Assembly: GCA_046154695.1 (NCBI GenBank)
Contig: JBJXFI010000069.1
Span: 1 to 6,957 of the forward strand
From: DALYLB01 sp046154695
GTDB lineage: Bacteria; Acidobacteriota; Blastocatellia; RBC074
Direction: 5' to 3'
Length of the DNA stretch: 6,957 nt
Below, in pieces: positions 1-6,957 of this stretch. Position numbers and translations under genes: made by a program. The notes below the pieces were generated by a model. The model saw nothing but the letters and a program-made list of their open reading frames with translations, made no database searches and was not told where the DNA came from. The stretch's first letter is position 1. Each line of letters begins with the position of its first letter.

Positions 1-29
1 GCCCCAGGACCCCATCGAAAACGCTCACC

Positions 30-79
30 AGCCCGTGAAACGGGCGGCAGAGCGCCCGCTGTCGCCCGTTTCACGGGCT
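30..79. repeat. Module A of R1: long REPIN-like hairpin, possible bidirectional terminator
   Basis: AGCCCGTGAAACGGGCG (30-46) is perfectly complementary to 63-79, and four more inner pairs (47-50 with 59-62, one of them G-U) leave an 8-nt loop. Each arm is itself a small palindrome (GCCCG-5 nt-CGGGC), so the module can fold as one long hairpin or as two short ones. This is the layout of two inverted REP units. A T-run follows the stem on both sides: TTTTT at 89-93 on the + strand, and TTTT on the - strand opposite 18-21. It could therefore stop transcription in both directions, although the T-runs lie about 10 nt from the stem, further than in a classical terminator. Confidence 0.8.
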
Positions 80-202
80 TGAAAACCGTTTTTACCGGCC
101 CTGGGGTTCCGGCTTCGCCTTCACCCCAGGCTATATGCTGCCACCCGCTTCGCGGGTTGTGGCAAAAGAACTTCAATACACCCTCTAAACTTAATGCCAT
201 TG

Positions 203-248
203 GCCTTCAGGCGGTCTGCTGTTTGCGGAAGAGCGGCCGCCTGAAGGC
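203..248 (+). repeat. Module D of R1: stem with variable loop next to the gene
   Basis: GCCTTCAGGCGG (203-214) pairs perfectly with CCGCCTGAAGGC (237-248), and a T-G plus a C-G pair can extend the stem inwards. Each arm is also self-palindromic (GCCT-TC-AGGC and CCGCCT-GA-AGGCGG). The 22 nt between the arms differ at 10 positions from R2, while the rest of the element differs at only 7 of 239. In R3 the same place holds about 200 nt. The stem seems to be retained while the loop is free to change. Confidence 0.8.
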
Positions 249-294
249 GGAACTCCAAACGTGTGGGGAAGGGAAATGAGAAGCGGCAAGAACG

Positions 295-301
295 AAGGAG
301 G
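295..301 (+). promoter_or_regulatory. Shine-Dalgarno site of the dehydrogenase gene
   Basis: AAGGAGG lies 6 nt before ATG at 308. It decides the start in favour of 308 over an in-frame GTG at 263, whose 15-residue extension (MGKGNEKRQERRRKS) is highly charged, unlike the family and without a ribosome binding site. Confidence 0.9.
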
Positions 302-307
302 AAGAGC

Positions 308-1783
<1,476 letters not shown>

Positions 1784-1863
1784 CGGCCGTCTGAGCCGCG
1801 CGCGGGGCGTTCGCCCGCGGTTCGACGGCAATCCGTCTCCTTCGGCGTTTCGATCTCTCCACG

Positions 1864-1900
1864 ATTGATTGGGCCGGCCTCTCGCCGGCCCAATCAATTT
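1864..1900 (+). terminator. Rho-independent terminator of the dehydrogenase gene
   Basis: A 15-bp perfect stem (1864-1878 with 1884-1898; core GGGCCGGC/GCCGGCCC) closes a 5-nt CTCTC loop and ends in a short ATTT tail. It lies 80 nt after the dehydrogenase stop. The T-tract is short, so efficiency is uncertain, but the stem is very stable. Read from the other strand, the same stem could block transcription arriving from the HEAT-repeat gene, although no T-run follows on that side. Confidence 0.75.
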
Positions 1901-1933
1901 CGCGCTCCGGAGGCCAAAGAGAGAAAAAAACTA

Positions 1934-1962
1934 TTGACCCCTTTCGGGCGATTTTGTACCCT
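1934..1962 (+). promoter_or_regulatory. Sigma-70-type promoter with no annotated gene downstream
   Basis: TTGACC (1934-1939) and TACCCT (1957-1962) are separated by exactly 17 nt. They lie in a locally AT-richer stretch just behind the terminator, and an A-tract (1924-1930) precedes the -35 box like a short UP element. A transcript would begin near 1969. The next + strand gene is more than 2 kb away beyond an opposing gene, so this promoter, if active, makes a small RNA or an antisense transcript to the HEAT-repeat gene. Confidence 0.5.
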
Positions 1963-1968
1963 GCGCGT

Positions 1969-2035
1969 GTTGCACCAATCGTAATCTCACACGACCAACG
2001 GTCGGCTCGATTCAGTGATTTAAGGACTGAATTTT
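1969..2035 (+). ncRNA. Candidate small RNA: two hairpins ending in a T-run
   Basis: Downstream of the promoter-like site, CGACC-AAC-GGTCG (1992-2004) forms a 5-bp hairpin. ATTCAGT (2010-2016) then pairs with ACTGAAT (2026-2032) around a 9-nt loop and runs into TTTT (2032-2035). Promoter, folded body and terminator-like end would give a transcript of roughly 67 nt. The last stem is AT-rich and only 7-8 bp, so it is a weak terminator. I recognise no known RNA family. The call rests on arrangement alone. Confidence 0.22.
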
Positions 2036-2472
2036 ACGCAGTCTAATCGCGGCGACGGACCTCCTCCCCCTCTTCCGTTCGCTTATTACTCTCGCGACGA
2101 GCGGTGTGCATTCCGACAGGCGAGGCGTTGCCGGCCAGGCCGGTTCGTTTTCATCGTCTTCCGAATTGCATGTCAGCCCCGAACTTTGATTTCTCTGCCC
2201 ATGGCGCGCCCGAAACGACCCCGAGGGAGCGGCGACCCAATGGCGGGATTCATTCTCCCGGCCATGCCCGCATTCTCCGCGTCTGAACTCGCCCCATTCC
2301 TCGACGATCCTTGCGATACGCGGGATGACAAGGAAGAGGGGGGCGAGAAGCCCTCCGCCAACACATCGCCGCCCGCTTCCACGCGCCGCCCTGACTCCCC
2401 TTCCCCTCCTCGACGCGGCAGGAACAAAAGAAGTAGATTCTGATCAATATATTCGCGCCATCGCGTGAGATT

Positions 2473-3624
2473 CTATTTTTCCGGGGCGGTGATTTTGGTG
2501 ATGGCGCCGTCGGCGGCGAGCCGGACCATGGCGGCCGGATCCTGCCGCAGTTCGACGAGCACGGATAGGGCGGGCTTTGCGGCGGCGCCGAGTCTTCCCA
2601 GAGCTTCGGCGGCGCTTGCGCGGACGAGAGGCTCCTTGTCCCGCAGCAATTCTGTCAGGGAGGGCACGCCCGGCGCGGCGCCGATTTTACCGAGCGCGCG
2701 TGAGGAGCTTACGCGGACGAACCGGTCCGGGTCTTTCAGCGCCTCGATCAGGTCAGGCGTCGAGCCGCGGGCCTCCGGTCCGATCTCTCCCAGGGCGTCC
2801 GCGGCGTAGCTGCGCAGATGGTCGGTCGTATCCTTCAATAACGCGGTCCAGACGGGAAGCGCCTCTTTCGGGCCGATGCCGATCTGCTTGAGCGAATAGG
2901 CGGAATAGCTTCGAACGACGAACTCCGGATCCCGCAGCAGGGCCTGCAGCGACGGCAGCGCGGCGCTCGCCTCGGGGCCGATTCTTCCCAGGGCCTCGGC
3001 GGAATACCTGCGAACCGGCGCGCTCGAATCCTTCAGCGCGGCGATCAGGGCCGGAACTGCGCTCTTTGCGGGCGGGCCGATCCGGCCGATCGCCTCGGCC
3101 GAATCTTTCCGCGCATTCTCGAAGGGATCCCGCAGCATCTCGATCAGCGCGGGCAGGTGGGCGTTCGCCTCGCCGATCTTCCCGAGCGCGAAGGCCGCGT
3201 TGCCGCGCACCCAGGGCTGGCGATCCTTCAGGAGTTCACCGAGGATCGGCGCGGCATGCCTTGCCTCGGGGCCGATCTGGCCGAGCGCATACGCCGCATT
3301 GCTTCGCACGCGCGCCTCGCGATCCCGCAGGGCCTCCGTGAGCGCGGGAATCGCGCCTCGCGCCTCCGGTCCCATCTTTCCCAGGGCTTCGGCCGCGCCC
3401 TCGCGCATTTCGCTGTCGGGATCCTTCAGCAGTTGCGCCAGCGCGGGGATTGCGGCCTTCGCTTCGACTCCCAGCCGTTTGATCTCCCGAAGGGCATTGG
3501 TGCGAGTCTGCCGGTCCGCCTCGGCCAGCTGCCCGGCGAGCGATTGTACGCGGGCCTCGCTCGGCTGCTGCGCGAACGCGGATGATACGGCGAAAAACAA
3601 TGCGAAAATGCGTATGAAATGCAC
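2473..3624 (-). CDS. Secreted HEAT-repeat (PBS-lyase-like) protein
   Basis: The 383-residue protein starts with a Sec signal peptide: MHFIRIFALFFAVSSAFA, a hydrophobic core and an A-F-A motif for signal peptidase I cleavage after residue 18. From about residue 35 to 378 it consists of ten to eleven HEAT-like repeats of 31-33 residues. A typical unit reads KDPDxxVRxxAAEALGKIG, then PEA, then AIPALxxLL, with conserved Asp and Arg at the helix turns. Such solenoids act as protein-binding scaffolds; no catalytic residues are visible. The E/F-type phycobilisome lyase label often given to these repeats is only a fold match, and pigment lyase activity is not implied. The start is GTG, supported by GAGGAA just upstream and by the complete signal peptide that begins there. 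The protein is expected in the periplasm or at the outer surface. The gene is transcribed alone, leftwards, from repeat R2. The binding partner cannot be told from the sequence. Confidence 0.9.
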   Translation of the reverse strand: MHFIRIFALFFAVSSAFAQQPSEARVQSLAGQLAEADRQTRTNALREIKRLGVEAKAAIPALAQLLKDPDSEMREGAAEALGKMGPEARGAIPALTEALRDREARVRSNAAYALGQIGPEARHAAPILGELLKDRQPWVRGNAAFALGKIGEANAHLPALIEMLRDPFENARKDSAEAIGRIGPPAKSAVPALIAALKDSSAPVRRYSAEALGRIGPEASAALPSLQALLRDPEFVVRSYSAYSLKQIGIGPKEALPVWTALLKDTTDHLRSYAADALGEIGPEARGSTPDLIEALKDPDRFVRVSSSRALGKIGAAPGVPSLTELLRDKEPLVRASAAEALGRLGAAAKPALSVLVELRQDPAAMVRLAADGAITKITAPEK

Positions 3625-3628
3625 GGGA

Positions 3629-3634
3629 TTCCTC
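3629..3634 (-). promoter_or_regulatory. Shine-Dalgarno site of the HEAT-repeat gene
   Basis: GAGGAA on the minus strand. The GAGG core is 6 nt from the GTG start at 3624, which fits this start although it is not ATG. No in-frame ATG exists near the signal peptide. Confidence 0.75.
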
Positions 3635-3640
3635 GGGAAT

Positions 3641-3901
3641 CGTTTGGAGTTCCGCCTTTAGGCGGTCTGCCATTCGCATACGGTTGACCGCCTGAAGGCC
3701 AATGGCATTAAGTTTAGAGGGTGTATTGAAGTTCTTTTGCCTCAACCCGCGAAGCGGGTGGCAGCATATAGCCTGGGGTGAAGGCGAAGCCGGAACCCCA
3801 GGGCCCGTAAAAACGGTTTTCAAGCCCGTGAAACGGGCGACAGCGGACGCTCTGCCGCCCGTTTCACGGGCTTGCGAGCGTTTTCGATGCGGTCCTGGGG
3901 C
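3641..3901 (-). repeat. Composite hairpin repeat R2, upstream of the HEAT-repeat gene
   Basis: This is the inverted copy of R1: same length, 244/261 identical, same module order when read on the minus strand. A is 3821-3874, B 3772-3802, C 3745-3759 and D 3654-3699. It ends 16 nt before the GTG start of the HEAT-repeat gene, so only the ribosome binding site separates them. Module A has gained two outer pairs relative to R1 (19-bp perfect stem). In module D one arm has GCCTTTAGGC in place of GCCTTCAGGC, weakening one pair, while inner pairs GGTC/GACC are fully Watson-Crick. Homology to R1 stops at 3641, exactly where the gene-specific leader begins. Confidence 0.93.
3821..3874. repeat. Module A shared by R2 and R3: centre of a divergent palindrome
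   Basis: CAAGCCCGTGAAACGGGCG (3821-3839) is perfectly complementary to 3856-3874. The module is self-complementary, so one copy serves both the leftward element R2 and the rightward element R3. A T-run lies near each exit (TTTTT on the minus strand opposite 3811-3815, TTTT at 3881-3884 on the plus strand). The position between two divergent genes fits a transcription insulator, but this is inference. Confidence 0.8.
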
Positions 3902-4222
3902 TTACGCCCCCAGCTATATGCTGTCGCCTGCTTCGCAGGCTGCAAAGATCGAATTTCAAAAAAAACTCTAAACTTAACGCCATTGGCCTTCAGGCGGAAC
4001 CTTATAGCTGCTTGCATATGCATGCGCCCTGTCTGCGTGATTCAGAAGAGGAAAACGGAACAGACGGAAATAACGGAATCAACGAAACCAAACAATCCGG
4101 GGCTCCGTTTGTTCCGTTATTTCCGCCTGTTCCGTTTTCCCTCCTCTTCTCGATGGCGGGTTGGGTCGCACGCAATTGAAAACGGCTGTATGGCGAAAGA
4201 CGTTCCGCATGAAGGCGGAACT
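3894..4222 (+). repeat. Composite repeat R3 (modules B-C-D, A shared with R2), upstream of the RND gene
   Basis: This is a diverged copy in the direction of the RND gene. Module B is a short form (CTGGGGC, loop TTAC, GCCCC and CAG, 3895-3913). The linker CTATATGCTG is unchanged. Module C is GCCTGC-TTC-GCAGGC (3926-3940), with two base pairs changed on both sides relative to R1. The conserved block CTCTAAACTTAA-GCCATTGG and the first D arm (3966-3997) differ from R1 at one base in 32. The second D arm, TTCCGCATGAAGGC (4203-4216), lies 203 nt away and pairs with 3986-3999 except for one G-A mismatch. The tail GGCGGAACT ends at 4222, 15 nt before the RND start. Confidence 0.85.
4045..4149. repeat. 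Nested long inverted repeat with 9-nt periodicity inside R3
   Basis: Positions 4050-4078 pair with 4112-4140 over 29 bp with a single mismatch (A4064 against C4126, which becomes a U-G wobble in minus-strand RNA). GAAGAG outside each arm extends the pairing after a 4-nt bulge, and the loop is 33 nt. Both arms are built of 9-nt units. CGGAA-like cores begin at 4056, 4065, 4074 and 4083, and TCCG cores at 4104, 4113, 4122 and 4131. It lies in the place of the short loop of module D. No open frame or transposase is associated. It could be an inserted palindromic repeat or a local duplication product. Confidence 0.8.
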
Positions 4223-4237
4223 ACATGCGGGCTCCTT

Positions 4238-6957
4238 ATGACATTAGCGGAACTTTGCGTAAAACGCCCCGTCTTTTCAGTGATGCTGATCGGGTTTCTT
4301 GTCGTGCTGGGAATCTTCTCGTTCCGGGACCTGGGGGTCGACCTGTTTCCGAAGGCGGATCCGGCCACGGTCTTCGTCAGTGTGCGGCTGCCGGGCGCGA
4401 CGCCGGAGGAGATGACGACGCAGGTCGTGCTGCCGATCGAGGAGGCGCTTTCGACGATCAGCGGCATCGACGAGCTGCGGGCGCGCACGGTCGAGGGGAC
4501 GACGTCGATCACGGTGCAGTTCGTGCTCGAACGCAACATCGAGGACGCCGCGCAGGATGTGCGCGAGAAGGTCGCCGGCGCCACCCGGCAGTTGCCGCCG
4601 AACATTCTTCCGCCGGTCATCCAGAAAGCCGATCCGGATTCCGAGCCGGTGATGACGGTCGCCGTCGCGAGCGAGCGCAGCCTGCGCGAGACGACCGAGA
4701 TCGCCGACAAGCAGATCCGCCGCATCCTGGAGACGGTCGATGGCGTCGGCGAAGTCTCGATGAGCGGCGGGCGCGAGCGCCAGATCCGCGTCCATGTCGA
4801 CGCGGAGAAGCTCAGCGCCTACGGCGTCACGGTCAACGAGGTCGAGCAGGCGATTCGGGACGAGAATATCGAGTCGCCCGGCGGCCGCATCGTTCGGGGC
4901 GACAGCGAGATCGGCGTCCGCACGCTCGGCCGGATCGACGCCTCCTCGCAATTCAGCGACATCATCATCAGGAATACCGCCGGCACGCCCATCCGGCTAC
5001 GCGATATCGGCCGGGTCGAGGACGACATTCAGGAGCCCCGCACGCATGCCTCGATCGAGGGCAAGCCCGCCATTCTGATGGACATCCGCCGGCAGTCGGG
5101 GACGAACACCGTCAGGATCATCGACAACATCGCCGGAAAATTGAAGCAGATCGAGCGGGAGCTGCCCGCGGGCTTCACGCTGCGGATCACGCGCGATCAA
5201 TCGGTCTTCATCCGCGCCTCGATCGAATCGCTGATGGAGCACCTGCTGCTCGGCAGCCTGCTGGCGAGCCTCGTCGTATGGGTCTTCATTCGCAACCTGC
5301 GTTCGGTCTTCATCGCCTCGGTCGCGATTCCGACTTCGATCATCGCGACCTTCACCCTGATGAAGGCCCTCGATTTCACGCTCAACAACATGACGCTGCT
5401 GGCGCTGACGCTCGCGGTGGGAATCGTCATCGACGACGCGATCGTAGTCCTCGAGAACATCTACCGGTTCGTCGAGGAGAAGGGCTACGATCCCTTCCGC
5501 GCCGCGATCGAGGGGACGAAGGAGATCGCCCTCGCCGTGATGGCGACGACGCTCAGCCTGGTGATCATTTTCGTGCCGATCGCGTTCATGACCGGCTACG
5601 CGCGGCGCTATGTATATCAGTTCGGCTGGACGATGGCCTTCTCGATCATCGTCTCGATGCTCGTCTCGTTCACGCTCACGCCGATGCTCAGCGCGCGCCT
5701 GCTCAAGCCCGCCGCGGGCGGCGAGGGAAGGGAAGCGCATCAATCGTCGAAGGAGTCGAAGCTCTTCTCGGTGCTCGATCGCGCGTATGGCCGGATGCTC
5801 GAATGGTCGCTGCGGCACCGCGGAATCTTCATCGCGCTTTGCCTCGCGGTCTTCGCCACGACGTTTCCCCTCGCTTCCCGGATCGGCCGGGACTGGATTC
5901 CGCCCGACGATCAGAGCGAATTGATGGTCTCGCTCGATCTGCCCGAGGGCTCCTCGCTCAAGGTCACGGCCGACCGCATCGAGGAGCTGGCCCGGCGCAT
6001 GAAGAACGAGGTCAAGGGAGTCGATTTCGTCGTGCCGCAGGTTCCGCCCGAGGGGCGGATGAACCACTCGCACGTCTACGTCAAACTCGTCGACGCCTCG
6101 CTCCGCAAGGAGACCAACATCGACATCGCGGGCGAGATACGCAAGCTGTTCGGGGAGTATCGCAACATGCGATATCGCGTGAACATCCCCTCGGCGCTGG
6201 GCGGCGGCGGCGAGGCGCAGTTCTATCCGATTCGCGGCAGCCTGCTCGGCCAGGATTTCAATCAGGTGGTCGAACTGGCCAAACTGTGCACGGAAGAGAT
6301 GAGGAAACTGCCGGGCCTGGTCGATGTCGAGCCGGGGCTCAATCTCAACAATCCCGAGTATCAGGTGAAGGTGGACCGGCAGAAGGCCTCGGATCTGGGC
6401 GTTCGCGTCGTCGATGTGGCGCGGGCCGTGCGTCTGATGTTTTCGGGGGATGACGAGATCTCGACCTACAAGGAAGGCGATGAGCAGTACCTCGTCACGA
6501 TGCAGCTGCTTCCCGAGCAGCGCAACAACCCCGAGATGCTCGCGCGGCTGATGGTTCCTTCGGGCAAACTCGGCCAGACGCGCCTCGACAATTTCGCGGC
6601 GATCTCCCGCGGGACCGGCCCGGCGCGCATCGAGCGGCTGAATCGCCAGTTTCAGGTCGGCCTGAATTCGAACCTGCGGCCCGGCACGTCGCTCGATGAG
6701 GGGGCGCGGAAGACGGCCGAGGCCATCGCCCGCGTCCCGATGCCGGAAGGGTACAGCTTCAGGTTCTTCGGGCAGGTCAAGGTGCTCGAAGAGACGACCG
6801 CCAACCTGATTCTCACCTTTCTGCTCGCGTCGATCTTCATGTACATGGTGCTGGCGGCGCAGTTCGAAAGCGTCCTGCATCCGCTGATCATCATGCTCAG
6901 CCTGCCGCTTTCGATTCCCTTCGCGCTCTTCTCGCTCTGGGCGACGGGGCGCACGCT
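4238..6957 (+). CDS. RND efflux transporter permease subunit (HAE1/AcrB-like), 3' end beyond the window
   Basis: 906 codons are present of about 1,020-1,050 expected. Known family role: proton-driven trimeric inner-membrane pump that exports drugs, lipophilic compounds or metabolites through an adaptor and an outer-membrane channel. The start MTLAELCVKRPVFSVML is the classical RND beginning (cytoplasmic helix, KRPVF, first membrane helix about 12-30). The first periplasmic domain includes VDLFPKADPATVFVS and PPVIQKADPDSEPVM. Further helices lie near 336-354, 360-382, 387-410 with the proton-relay pair Asp399-Asp400 in VGIVIDDAIVVLENIY, 436-455, 467-489 and 529-548. The second periplasmic domain follows, then helices 8 and 9 (about 858-878 and 884-902). 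The relay Lys of helix 10 lies beyond the edge. The frame is unbroken. The ribosome binding site is weak (GCGGG 4227-4231). No adaptor gene precedes it; it follows repeat R3 directly. The substrate cannot be told. Confidence 0.93.
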   Translation, partial: MTLAELCVKRPVFSVMLIGFLVVLGIFSFRDLGVDLFPKADPATVFVSVRLPGATPEEMTTQVVLPIEEALSTISGIDELRARTVEGTTSITVQFVLERNIEDAAQDVREKVAGATRQLPPNILPPVIQKADPDSEPVMTVAVASERSLRETTEIADKQIRRILETVDGVGEVSMSGGRERQIRVHVDAEKLSAYGVTVNEVEQAIRDENIESPGGRIVRGDSEIGVRTLGRIDASSQFSDIIIRNTAGTPIRLRDIGRVEDDIQEPRTHASIEGKPAILMDIRRQSGTNTVRIIDNIAGKLKQIERELPAGFTLRITRDQSVFIRASIESLMEHLLLGSLLASLVVWVFIRNLRSVFIASVAIPTSIIATFTLMKALDFTLNNMTLLALTLAVGIVIDDAIVVLENIYRFVEEKGYDPFRAAIEGTKEIALAVMATTLSLVIIFVPIAFMTGYARRYVYQFGWTMAFSIIVSMLVSFTLTPMLSARLLKPAAGGEGREAHQSSKESKLFSVLDRAYGRMLEWSLRHRGIFIALCLAVFATTFPLASRIGRDWIPPDDQSELMVSLDLPEGSSLKVTADRIEELARRMKNEVKGVDFVVPQVPPEGRMNHSHVYVKLVDASLRKETNIDIAGEIRKLFGEYRNMRYRVNIPSALGGGGEAQFYPIRGSLLGQDFNQVVELAKLCTEEMRKLPGLVDVEPGLNLNNPEYQVKVDRQKASDLGVRVVDVARAVRLMFSGDDEISTYKEGDEQYLVTMQLLPEQRNNPEMLARLMVPSGKLGQTRLDNFAAISRGTGPARIERLNRQFQVGLNSNLRPGTSLDEGARKTAEAIARVPMPEGYSFRFFGQVKVLEETTANLILTFLLASIFMYMVLAAQFESVLHPLIIMLSLPLSIPFALFSLWATGRT

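Larger units (their letters stand above)
1..261 (+). repeat. Composite hairpin repeat R1 (modules A-B-C-D), upstream of the dehydrogenase gene
   Basis: This is the first of three copies of a modular palindromic element. Module A (30-79) is a 17-bp perfect stem. Module B (100-130) pairs CCTGGGGT with ACCCCAGG around an inner GGC-TTC-GCC. A linker containing CTATATGCTG follows. Module C (143-157) pairs ACCCGC with GCGGGT around TTC. Next come a conserved single-stranded block (TCTAAACTTAATGCCATTG, 184-202 region) and module D (203-248), which pairs GCCTTCAGGCGG with CCGCCTGAAGGC around a loop of about 22 nt. The element ends with GGAACTCCAAACG at 261, 46 nt before the start codon at 308. It matches R2 (3641-3901, opposite strand) at 244 of 261 positions with no gaps. 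Both strands have short open frames here, but they follow the hairpins and are not believable genes. The left end is cut by the window edge. Confidence 0.93.
1901..2472. other. Convergent intergenic region without a credible gene
   Basis: This 572-base stretch lies between the 3' ends of the dehydrogenase and HEAT-repeat genes. It holds one promoter-like site (1934-1962), two small hairpins (1992-2035) and a weak palindrome (2309-2333: CCTTG and CAAGG arms, GCG-ATA-CGC inside). Open frames of 60-85 codons exist on both strands at 2104-2447, but they overlap each other, are rich in Arg, Pro, Ser and Gly, and lack ribosome binding sites. The section 2186-2430 looks like non-coding or decayed sequence. 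No clear terminator for the HEAT-repeat gene is visible. The composite A-B-C-D repeat is absent here. Confidence 0.7.

Noticed and set aside
79..279. A 66-codon open frame in R1 (and a near-identical one on the other strand in R2) beginning MKTVFTGPGVPASPSP
   Set aside because: The frame lies entirely in hairpin repeat sequence, starts at TTG inside module A's right side, has no ribosome binding site, and its similarity between copies is explained by the DNA repeat. It is the kind of sequence that creates false hypothetical proteins in databases.
263..307. Upstream GTG start for the dehydrogenase
   Set aside because: It would add a charged 15-residue tail. AAGGAGG is placed for the ATG at 308 instead.
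2104..2447. Small open frames of 60-85 codons on both strands in the convergent gap
   Set aside because: They overlap each other, lack ribosome binding sites, have low-complexity composition and give no recognisable protein.
3685..3715. TTGACC at 3685 followed by TAAGTT as a promoter
   Set aside because: The spacing is 19 nt, the -35 lies in the variable D loop of R2, and the other copies do not keep it.
4013..4022. Ten-base palindrome TGCATATGCA as an operator for the RND gene
   Set aside because: A single short palindrome without a second copy or an adjacent regulator gene is expected by chance often enough that no role can be claimed.
4225..6453. A 742-codon plus-strand open frame starting at 4225
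   Set aside because: It is a shifted shadow of the RND permease, Arg-rich and without membrane helices. The true frame starts at 4238 and shows every RND landmark without a stop to the window end.
4997..6880. A 627-codon minus-strand open frame opposite the RND gene
   Set aside because: It is an antisense shadow rich in Arg, His, Asp and Glu, with no membrane or domain signal.

Overview
The window holds three protein genes in a GC-rich bacterial genome, separated by unusually structured intergenic DNA. From left to right they are a complete methylmalonate-semialdehyde dehydrogenase gene (308-1783, +), a complete secreted HEAT-repeat protein gene (2473-3624, -), and the first 906 codons of an RND efflux-pump inner-membrane permease (4238-6957, +) that runs off the right edge. 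The permease suggests a Gram-negative-type envelope. The hairpin-rich intergenic repeats and the secreted HEAT-repeat protein remind me of Planctomycetota, Verrucomicrobiota or related candidate phyla such as Sumerlaeota. That is an impression, and no marker gene in the window settles it.

Layout. Positions 1-261 carry repeat copy R1, directly followed by the dehydrogenase gene with a textbook ribosome binding site. A strong hairpin terminator (1864-1900) ends that gene. The convergent gap 1901-2472 holds a good sigma-70-type promoter and two small hairpins but no credible gene. The HEAT-repeat gene is read leftwards from a GTG start at 3624. The divergent gap 3625-4237 is filled by a second repeat copy (R2, 3641-3901, - strand), which shares its central hairpin with a third copy (R3, to 4222, + strand). 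A further 29-bp hairpin built from 9-nt periodic units sits inside R3.

The three genes show no shared pathway: one is carbon catabolism (valine, propionate or inositol breakdown), one is probably an envelope scaffold, and one is efflux. What they share is the leader. The same modular element, hairpins A-B-C-D in that order, precedes each start codon in the orientation of the gene, while the convergent gap has none. R1 and R2 are 244/261 identical. In R3 the module C stem is kept by two compensating base-pair changes. This repeat family is the most interesting content of the window. It could be a REPIN-like mobile repeat, a transcription insulator or terminator, or a structured 5' leader; sequence alone does not decide between these.
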